This document shows positions 1 through 4,304 of a DNA stretch of 5,446 bases, one piece after another. The position numbers were made by a program, and so were the translations under genes. How positions within the stretch are numbered: the first letter of the stretch is position 1; each line of letters opens with the position of its first letter. The notes beneath the pieces are model-generated. The model saw nothing but the letters and a program-made list of their open reading frames with translations, was not told where the DNA came from and made no database searches. Source of the DNA: Candidatus Aenigmatarchaeota archaeon (GTDB lineage Archaea; Aenigmatarchaeota; Aenigmatarchaeia; GW2011-AR5; WALA01); assembly GCA_015523085.1 (NCBI GenBank), contig WALA01000037.1, positions 1 through 5,446 on the forward strand. The letters run 5' to 3'.

Positions 1-155
1 ACACAGTAAGGAAAAAGCAGGCGCTTAAGAAAAAAAGCAAAGAAAGCAAAAAAGCGCCTGAAGGGAAAAAAGAGGAGAAAACTGACTCTGGAAGTGAATC
101 GAGTGACAATGCACAACCGAATGAAGGTGCAAGCAATGATAAGAAAGATGCTTAA
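1..155 (+). CDS. 3' end of an upstream gene, probably ribosomal protein L32e (partial)
   Basis: The frame whose first full codon is at position 3 is open to a TAA at 153-155 and encodes about 50 residues. The visible part is a low-complexity tail: a Lys-rich stretch (RKKQALKKKSKESKK), then an acidic and Ser/Asn-rich stretch (EEKTDSGSESSDNAQPNEG), ending NDKKDA. Such charged, presumably disordered extensions are common on ribosomal proteins. In the usual archaeal spc order the gene before L19e is L32e, so L32e is the best guess, but no globular L32e residues are in the window. The ribosome binding site and start of the next gene lie inside this tail, so the two genes overlap by 20 nt. The +1-shifted frame is also free of stops from position 10 onward, partly because the region is A-rich. 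That frame lacks a convincing start before 136. Confidence 0.7.
   Translation, partial: TVRKKQALKKKSKESKKAPEGKKEEKTDSGSESSDNAQPNEGASNDKKDA
18..60 (+). repeat. 9-bp perfect inverted repeat, possible mRNA hairpin
   Basis: CAGGCGCTT at 18-26 is the exact reverse complement of AAGCGCCTG at 52-60. The 25-nt spacer is almost entirely A with a few G and C, so an RNA copy would have a stable stem and an unstructured loop. It sits in the coding sequence of the Lys-rich tail, upstream of the zinc-ribbon gene. No T-run follows, so it is not a terminator. A 9-bp repeat at this spacing can occur by chance about once in a window this size. Confidence 0.4.
124..129 (+). promoter_or_regulatory. Ribosome binding site of the zinc-ribbon gene
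   Basis: AAGGTG ends 6 nt before the ATG at 136. The same GGTG motif at the same distance precedes the other genes of the operon. This favours 136 over the in-frame GTG at 94, the ATGs at 109 and 121, or the ATG at 148. It lies within the last codons of the upstream gene (Asn-Glu-Gly-Ala), suggesting translational coupling. Confidence 0.7.
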
Positions 156-354
156 ATCCGGAAAATGCCCCATATGCGGAGGGCACGCAAGACTCGTCAA
201 TGGAGTCTACGTGTGCGACAACTGTAAAATCGTTTTCAGCGAATTTGGAATGTCGCACATCGCGAAGAAGGTCATGGAAAGCTTCGGACTCGAGCCGGAG
301 TTCGATATTTTTGGTCATCCGAGCGACGAGCTCATAAAAGAAAATTTGAATTAG
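136..354 (+). CDS. Small zinc-ribbon protein of unknown function embedded in the ribosomal protein operon
   Basis: This 72-residue protein has one clear domain, a C4 zinc ribbon at residues 11-30: CPICGG, twelve residues between the Cys pairs, then CDNC. The second knuckle has Lys instead of the usual Gly after its last Cys. The first ten residues are basic. After the ribbon (VFSEFGMSHIAKK) comes a likely helical, partly acidic C-terminal part ending SDELIKENLN. The ribbon resembles those of TFIIB, L37ae and other nucleic-acid-binding proteins, but the rest matches no ribosomal protein I recognise; it is not S14, L37ae, L40e or S27ae. Position 136 was chosen as start because an AAGGTG site precedes it at the operon's standard distance. 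The gene overlaps the upstream gene by 20 nt, and its TAG overlaps the ribosome binding site of rpl19e. That suggests co-translation with ribosomal proteins and, by inference, a ribosome-, RNA- or transcription-related role. Confidence 0.8.
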   Translation: MIRKMLKSGKCPICGGHARLVNGVYVCDNCKIVFSEFGMSHIAKKVMESFGLEPEFDIFGHPSDELIKENLN

Positions 355-357
355 GTG
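353..357 (+). promoter_or_regulatory. Ribosome binding site of rpl19e
   Basis: AGGTG shares its first two bases with the TAG stop of the zinc-ribbon gene and ends 6 nt before the ATG at 364. Stop and binding site being merged suggests that a ribosome finishing the small gene can reinitiate on rpl19e. Confidence 0.7.
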
Positions 358-363
358 TGTTAA

Positions 364-840
364 ATGGTTGATAGAAAGTCCATAGTTGCAAGAATTATGA
401 AATGCGGAAAAAGCCGGGTTTGGATAGACCCAGAACGGCTTGGCGACATTAACAATGCGATAACAGCAGCCGACCTAAGAAAGCTCATAAAGGACGGCGT
501 TGTGAGAATAAAGCCCATAACGGGAAATTCGCGCGGCCGAATCAATAAGAAGCTCGAACAAAAAAGCAAGGGAAGACGCAAGGGACACGGATCAAGAAAG
601 GGGAAGAAAACCGCGCGCACAAACGAAAAAAGAGAGTGGATGGTTAAAGTGAGAAAACTCCGAGCTCACCTCAGAGAGCTACGCGACAAGGGACTTTTGA
701 AGGAAGGCACTTATCGCGACATATACAGAAAAGTTGGGAGCGGAATGTTCAGGGGAGTTACGCACATGGAGTTTTATCTGAAAGACCACGACTTGATAAA
801 GGTGAATGAAAATGAAGTGGAAAAGAAGGCTGAACAATAA
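364..840 (+). CDS. rpl19e: Large subunit ribosomal protein L19e (eL19)
   Basis: This 158-residue protein belongs to the archaeal/eukaryotic L19e family, which has no bacterial member and binds 23S rRNA in the large subunit. Characteristic segments are present in order: an N-terminal helical part with MKCGKSRVWIDPERL at residues 12-26, ADLRKLIKDGVVRIKP at 36-51, the SRGR motif near 56-59, and the basic linker GRRKGHGSRKGKKTART at about 70-86. The C-terminal helical part follows, with LRELRDKGLLKEGTYRDIYRKV at about 103-124 and MFRGVTHMEFYL near 128-139. The length is near normal for archaeal L19e, with a short charged tail (NENEVEKKAEQ). The ATG at 364 has a good upstream AGGTG and follows the previous stop by 9 nt. 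The last 29 nt overlap rpl18. I see nothing unusual in the domain. Confidence 0.97.
   Translation: MVDRKSIVARIMKCGKSRVWIDPERLGDINNAITAADLRKLIKDGVVRIKPITGNSRGRINKKLEQKSKGRRKGHGSRKGKKTARTNEKREWMVKVRKLRAHLRELRDKGLLKEGTYRDIYRKVGSGMFRGVTHMEFYLKDHDLIKVNENEVEKKAEQ
799..804 (+). promoter_or_regulatory. Ribosome binding site of rpl18, decides the start
   Basis: AAGGTG lies in the end of rpl19e (Ile-Lys-Val-Asn). Two in-frame ATGs follow. The one at 806 is only 1 nt from the motif, too close to be used, while the one at 812 is 7 nt away, matching the spacing in the rest of the operon. Confidence 0.65.
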
Positions 841-1306
841 AACAGATTACAGGCAGCGACTTGCGCTACTCAAATCAGGAAAGCCGCGATTAGTTGTTAG
901 AAAATCAAATAAGAGAATCATAGTTCAAGTCATAAAATACGAGCCAAAGGGCGACAAAACGCTTGTCATGGCAACGTCTGACATGCTTAAAAAGTACGGC
1001 CTGAGCTCCGTGAAATCAATACCCGCTGCGTATTTAACGGGGCTTTACGCGGGCGTACGCGCGATGAAGCTCGGAATCTCCGAAGTCGTTTTGGACATCG
1101 GACTCAACGTTTCCACGAAGGGCAACAAGCTTTACGCAGCGGCAAAGGGCTTCAACGATGCAGGCGTTTCCGTGAAGCTCGGTAAGGACGTTTACGATGA
1201 ATCGAGGATAATGGGAGAGCATATAAAATCTTACAAGAACAATGACATAGTTGAAAAATTCAATTCAATTAAAGAATCCATTTTGAAAGGTGAACGTAAT
1301 GAGTGA
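812..1306 (+). CDS. rpl18: Large subunit ribosomal protein L18 (uL18)
   Basis: L18 binds 5S rRNA and anchors it in the central protuberance of the large subunit. The 164-residue protein shows the archaeal family pattern: TDYRQRLALLKSGKPRLVVRKSNKRIIVQV at about residues 11-40, an Ala/Thr-rich region MATSDMLKKYG at 53-63, and AAYLTGLYAGVRAMKLGI at 72-89. It continues with VVLDIGLNVSTKGNKLYAAAKGFNDAGV at about 92-119, and a C-terminal helix carrying GEHI. It is somewhat shorter than the roughly 190-residue L18 of methanogens and haloarchaea, because the N-terminal basic arm is brief (MKWKRRLNNK) and the C-terminal extension small. The start at 812 is preferred over 806 on ribosome-binding-site spacing; the difference is two residues. 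It overlaps rpl19e by 29 nt, and its TGA lies within the first codons of rps5. Confidence 0.97.
   Translation: MKWKRRLNNKTDYRQRLALLKSGKPRLVVRKSNKRIIVQVIKYEPKGDKTLVMATSDMLKKYGLSSVKSIPAAYLTGLYAGVRAMKLGISEVVLDIGLNVSTKGNKLYAAAKGFNDAGVSVKLGKDVYDESRIMGEHIKSYKNNDIVEKFNSIKESILKGERNE
1287..1292 (+). promoter_or_regulatory. Ribosome binding site of rps5, decides the start
   Basis: AAGGTG in the end of rpl18 (Lys-Gly-Glu) ends 6 nt before the ATG at 1299. The GTG within this motif (1290) is in frame with rps5 and can be mistaken for its start codon. Confidence 0.7.
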
Positions 1307-2012
1307 TGAGAAAGGCAAGAAATCAAAGAGGGAAAGGTCCAACAAAAGGGCGAACGAAAGCGAGGAGTACTACGAGTGGGTTCCCCGCACCAAACTCGGA
1401 AAGAAAGTGATGGAAGGTCAATACTCATCCATAGATGAAATAATAGACGCTGGTGAGAAAATAAAAGAGCCGGAAATAGTTGACAAGCTCATACCGGACA
1501 TAAAATCGGAAATAATTTACATTGGCGGAAGTCCCGGAAAGGGTGGTGGAAGCAGGAAAACGCCAACGAGAAGAACTGCGCGCATGCACAGGTCCGGAAG
1601 AAGGTTCAAGATATCATCCATGGTTGTCGTCGGAGACGGCAACGGTCATGTTGGTGTCGGATTTTCCGAAGGTGTTGACAACCGCGATGCCATTGAAAAG
1701 GCAACTCGTCTCGCCAAGATAAACATATTCAGAATCGAGCGGGGTTGCGGGTCGCTCGAATGCATGTGCGGCCAACCACACTCCATACCGATGAAAACCG
1801 AAGGGAAGAGCGGCTCTGTGAGAGTTGTGCTTATTCCAGCACCTAAAGGCATAGGATTGTGCGCATCCGAGGAGGCGAAAAAATTCCTCAAACTCGCCGG
1901 AGTGAAGGATATCTGGTTCAAGTCATTCGGAAACACGGGCTCCAGGATAAACTTCATATACGCCATTGAAAATGCTTTCAAGAACCTCAACAAAAGAAAG
2001 GTTGGTGAATGA
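1299..2012 (+). CDS. rps5: Small subunit ribosomal protein S5 (uS5)
   Basis: S5 sits at the mRNA entry side of the small subunit and contributes to decoding accuracy. The 237-residue protein begins with a charged extension (1-22), then the archaeal WVPRTKLGKKVMEG motif (27-40) and SIDEI, EPEIVD and LIPD (44-67). The double-stranded-RNA-binding-like domain follows (about 101-165): RRFKISSMVVVGDGNGHVGVGF, then the archaeal Cys-rich signature RGCGSLECMCGQPHS at 148-162. The C-terminal domain has GKSGSVRVVLIPAPKGIGLCAS (169-190) and LAGVKDIWFKSFGNTGSRINF (199-219). A Gly/Arg-rich stretch at 76-100 (GGSPGKGGGSRK..., MHRSGRR) is longer than I expect between the N-terminal part and the RNA-binding domain. 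The start at 1299 is supported by AAGGTG 6 nt upstream; the first 8 nt overlap the end of rpl18. The C-terminal VGE is encoded by the binding site of rpl30. Confidence 0.97.
   Translation: MSDEKGKKSKRERSNKRANESEEYYEWVPRTKLGKKVMEGQYSSIDEIIDAGEKIKEPEIVDKLIPDIKSEIIYIGGSPGKGGGSRKTPTRRTARMHRSGRRFKISSMVVVGDGNGHVGVGFSEGVDNRDAIEKATRLAKINIFRIERGCGSLECMCGQPHSIPMKTEGKSGSVRVVLIPAPKGIGLCASEEAKKFLKLAGVKDIWFKSFGNTGSRINFIYAIENAFKNLNKRKVGE
2004..2007 (+). promoter_or_regulatory. Ribosome binding site of rpl30, decides the start
   Basis: GGTG in the last codons of rps5 is 1 nt from an ATG at 2009 and 7 nt from an in-frame ATG at 2015. The second matches the operon's spacing and makes the protein begin MYAVVRIRG, the usual archaeal L30 N-terminus. 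Confidence 0.65.
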
Positions 2013-2014
2013 AT

Positions 2015-2347
2015 ATGTATGCAGTAGTCAGAATTAGGGGAAGGGTCGACGTTGCAAAGGAAACGGAAGACACACTTAAAATGCTAAAGTTAACGCGACT
2101 TTACAGAATGCGCATAGTCGATGATAAGTTTCTCCCCATGATAAAGAAGGCCAAGGATTTCGTTACGTGGGGGGAAGTCTCGGATGAGTTCGTGACTGAG
2201 CTCAGCAAGAAGAGAAAGGAAAAGAATGGCGTTTACGCTCTGAATCCGCCCAGAGGTGGCCTCAAATCATCGAAGCTCGCATTTCCAAAGGGCGACCTTG
2301 GCTACCGGGGCAAGAAGATAGAGGAGTTCATTAAGAAGATGTGGTGA
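2015..2347 (+). CDS. rpl30: Large subunit ribosomal protein L30 (uL30), internally shortened
   Basis: L30 is a small RNA-binding protein of the large subunit. The 110-residue product starts with the conserved MYAVVRIRGRVDV, followed by EDTLKMLKLTRLYRMRIVDD (residues 18-37), the KKAKDFVTWGEV motif (44-55), and the archaeal C-terminal block LNPPRGGLKSSKLAFPKGDLGYRGKKIEEFI (about 76-106). Archaeal L30 is usually about 150-155 residues. The missing part lies between VTWGEV and NPPRGG, where most archaeal proteins have roughly 40 more residues. The frame is intact and both flanks align well, so this looks like a genuine short form rather than a frameshift. The start at 2015 is preferred on family N-terminus and binding-site spacing. 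It is 2 nt from the rps5 stop and 4 nt from rpl15. Confidence 0.95.
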   Translation: MYAVVRIRGRVDVAKETEDTLKMLKLTRLYRMRIVDDKFLPMIKKAKDFVTWGEVSDEFVTELSKKRKEKNGVYALNPPRGGLKSSKLAFPKGDLGYRGKKIEEFIKKMW

Positions 2348-2349
2348 TC
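2343..2349 (+). promoter_or_regulatory. Ribosome binding site of rpl15
   Basis: GGTGATC spans the TGA stop of rpl30 (2345-2347). It matches 7 bases of the complement of the archaeal 16S rRNA 3' end, the longest match in the window. The core GGTG ends 5 nt before the ATG at 2352. Confidence 0.75.
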
Positions 2350-2351
2350 GT

Positions 2352-2750
2352 ATGGTTCTCAGACAAAAAAAGAAAAGCACCAAGATGCGGGGAAGCAAGA
2401 CCCATGGATACGGCGCGAAGAAAAAACATCGCGGAAAAGGTAACAAGGGAGGTTTTGGATACGCAGGTTCCCACAAGCATAAGTGGTCTCACATAGTCAA
2501 ATACGAGCCGGACCATTTTGGAAAGAAGCGACTCACGGGACTTTACAAGAAGGAAAAAACAATCAACTTGTTTGAGCTCGAAAAATTGGGCGAAAAGGTC
2601 AACCTCGACAAGATGGGTTACACAAAGCTTCTCGGCACGGGAAAAATCACACACAAGGTCGATGTCATAGTCAGGAAATGGACGAAGCGTGCCGAAGAGA
2701 AGATTAAGGAGCTCGGTGGGAGTGTGAAGACTCCTTACGAAGGTGAATAA
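2352..2750 (+). CDS. rpl15: Large subunit ribosomal protein L15 (uL15)
   Basis: L15 threads an unstructured basic arm into 23S rRNA of the large subunit. The 132-residue protein has the archaeal form of that arm at about residues 1-45: KMRGSKTHGYGAKKKHRGKG, then NKGGFGYAGSHKHKW, rich in Gly, Lys and His. The following globular part includes HIVKYEPDHFGKKRL at about 47-61, NLFELEKLGEKV (72-83), and a C-terminal KLLGTGKITHKVDVIVRKWTKRAEEKI segment at about 92-118, ending with a KELGGSV turn typical of the family. The length is a little under the 140-150 residues common in archaea. The start is unambiguous because GGTGATC precedes it. The final Glu-Gly-Glu is encoded by the ribosome binding site for secY, and the TAA is 1 nt from the secY start. 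Confidence 0.97.
   Translation: MVLRQKKKSTKMRGSKTHGYGAKKKHRGKGNKGGFGYAGSHKHKWSHIVKYEPDHFGKKRLTGLYKKEKTINLFELEKLGEKVNLDKMGYTKLLGTGKITHKVDVIVRKWTKRAEEKIKELGGSVKTPYEGE
2740..2745 (+). promoter_or_regulatory. Ribosome binding site of secY, points to a TTG start
   Basis: AAGGTG in the last codons of rpl15 ends 6 nt before a TTG at 2752 that is in frame with secY. The GTG inside the motif (2743) is also in frame but cannot serve as both the binding site and the start codon. No in-frame ATG is nearby; the ATG at 2757 is in another frame. Confidence 0.65.
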
Positions 2751-2751
2751 A

Positions 2752-4260
2752 TTGGCATGGGACCAGATTTTGAAGTATCTTCCCACAGTAGAAGAGCCAA
2801 AACAGCATGTTAATTTCAAGTCCAGACTCAAGTGGGTCGGGATAGTTCTCTTGTTATATTACATTCTCGGTCAAATACCACTTTATGGAATGTCGTCTCA
2901 GATAGCGGAGAGGTTCAAGTACCTCGAGATGATACTCGGCGCAAAGATAGGAAGCATAATCACGCTTGGTATCGGACCCATAGTCACAGCGTCCATAATA
3001 CTACAACTTCTCGTCGGGGCGGAAATCATACCCTGGGATATGCGTTCCGATGAAGGGCAGGCAAAGTTTATGGGAGCTCAGAAAATTTTTGCGCTCCTTC
3101 TCACGTTCATAGAGGCGTACGCGTACGTCAAGTTCGGCGCCATAAGCCCCGTTCAGAACAATGCGTTTTACATATCCATACTCGTGTTGCAGATTGCGCT
3201 CGGCGGAATTATAATCATGCTACTCGACGAAGTTGTCAGCAAATGGGGAATTGGATCTGGTATATCGTTGTTCATAGCGGCCGGGGTGTCAAAGACGATT
3301 GTTCTCCGACTGTTGAGCCCGTTGAAGCCAGCCGGAGCTCTTGTGCCAACCGGACTCTTGCTCCAAATATTTTCGTACTTGACGCAGGGCAACACAGAAT
3401 CCGTTATGATTGCGCTGTCACCCATAATATCTACGATAATAGTCCTCATGATAGTCGTTTTCTTCCAAGACGTGAAAGTTGAAATACCGCTTGCATTCGG
3501 TTCATTCACGGGATTCGCAAGGAGATGGCCTCTCAACTTCTTTTACACGAGCAATATGCCCGTTATACTCATAGCCGCTCTTTTGGCGAACATAAGGTTG
3601 TTTGCGAACATGCTTTACAACAGGGGAATAACATTCCTCGGTGCATTCGATGCGTCCGGATACCCAACCGGCGGATTCATTTATTACTTGACGCCTCCAA
3701 GCAGTCCGGCAATACAGAGAATAGTCATAATATTTGGGGCGTTCGCGCTCACAGGAATACTCCTCAGTGAGTTCCTTTTCAAGCGCGAAGGCAGTAAGAT
3801 CATTTGGGGATCACTCATACTCGGTTTCATAGCGGGAGTTGGATACGCTTACGTGACGACAGGACTTCCCATGATGCAAGACACATTGCGTGCCATAACT
3901 TACACCCTGTTCATGGCGATAGGTTCTCTCATATTCTCAATATTCTGGGTGGAAACATCCGGAATGGATGCGCATTCTGTCGCAAAGCAGATCCAGTCAA
4001 TAGGGATGCAGATACCAGGATTCAGGCGCGACCCGAGGATAATTGAAACCGTGCTCAACAGGTACATAATGCCCCTTGCGGCCATGGGTGGATTGTTTGT
4101 CGGAGTGCTCGCTGCGTTTTCGGATTTCACCAACGTACTCGGCGGCGGAATTGGAATACTCTTGACGGTCATGATAGTCCAGCAGCTGTACGAACAGGTC
4201 ATGTCGCAGTACGTTGAGGATATGAATCCAGAAGTCAGAAAATTCCTTGGAAGAAAGTAA
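2752..4260 (+). CDS. secY: Protein translocase channel subunit SecY
   Basis: SecY is the central subunit of the SecYEbeta channel that moves unfolded proteins across, or inserts them into, the cytoplasmic membrane. From a TTG start the protein is 502 residues, longer than the roughly 436 of Methanocaldococcus SecY. Visible landmarks are the cytoplasmic N-terminus YLPTVEEPKQHVNFKSRLKW (9-28), TM1 (about 28-46), and the plug region and TM2 with IGSIITLGIGPIVTASIILQLLVG (66-89). TM3-TM5 lie between 109 and 190, including LDEVVSKWGIGSGISLFIAAGVS (158-180). TM6 (about 216-238) is followed by VEIPLAFG and the ribosome-binding loop FARRWPLNFFYTSNMPVIL (255-273). The late segments carry FWVETSGMD (398-406), IPGFRRDPR (421-429) and two final helices (about 438-480). 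The extra length lies mostly at 317-375 as two additional hydrophobic stretches. It closes the operon. Confidence 0.97.
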   Translation: MAWDQILKYLPTVEEPKQHVNFKSRLKWVGIVLLLYYILGQIPLYGMSSQIAERFKYLEMILGAKIGSIITLGIGPIVTASIILQLLVGAEIIPWDMRSDEGQAKFMGAQKIFALLLTFIEAYAYVKFGAISPVQNNAFYISILVLQIALGGIIIMLLDEVVSKWGIGSGISLFIAAGVSKTIVLRLLSPLKPAGALVPTGLLLQIFSYLTQGNTESVMIALSPIISTIIVLMIVVFFQDVKVEIPLAFGSFTGFARRWPLNFFYTSNMPVILIAALLANIRLFANMLYNRGITFLGAFDASGYPTGGFIYYLTPPSSPAIQRIVIIFGAFALTGILLSEFLFKREGSKIIWGSLILGFIAGVGYAYVTTGLPMMQDTLRAITYTLFMAIGSLIFSIFWVETSGMDAHSVAKQIQSIGMQIPGFRRDPRIIETVLNRYIMPLAAMGGLFVGVLAAFSDFTNVLGGGIGILLTVMIVQQLYEQVMSQYVEDMNPEVRKFLGRK

Positions 4261-4271
4261 ATGAATAAAAT

Positions 4272-4304
4272 GCATAAATTTAGCGTTTCCAAGAATTTAA
4301 ATGC
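4272..4304. repeat. AT-rich imperfect inverted repeat between secY and ackA
   Basis: GCATAAATT (4272-4280) can pair with AATTT (4294-4298) plus ATGC (4301-4304), with a 2-nt AA bulge and a 13-nt loop. It begins 12 nt after the secY stop and extends into the ackA stop codon. A GCG-T5 run follows on the + strand. It could form the first of two hairpins in the secY 3' untranslated region. AT-rich repeats like this are common by chance. Confidence 0.3.

Noticed and set aside
94..135. Longer start for the zinc-ribbon protein at GTG 94, or ATG 109 or 121
   Set aside because: None has a GGTG site at the right distance, and the longer form would overlap the upstream gene by over 60 nt. ATG 136 fits the operon's rule.
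10..160. Possible programmed frameshift joining the Lys-rich tail to the zinc-ribbon frame
   Set aside because: Both frames are open partly because the DNA is A-rich; a separate binding site and start at 136 explain the arrangement without a shift.
2331..2831. Long open frame on the - strand opposite rpl15
   Set aside because: It is antisense to a clear L15 and the start of SecY, has no recognisable domain, and is a by-product of codon use.
3116..3127. 12-bp perfect palindrome CGTACGCGTACG in secY
   Set aside because: It results from the repeated codons for Ala-Tyr-Ala-Tyr in a membrane segment and has no other signal around it.
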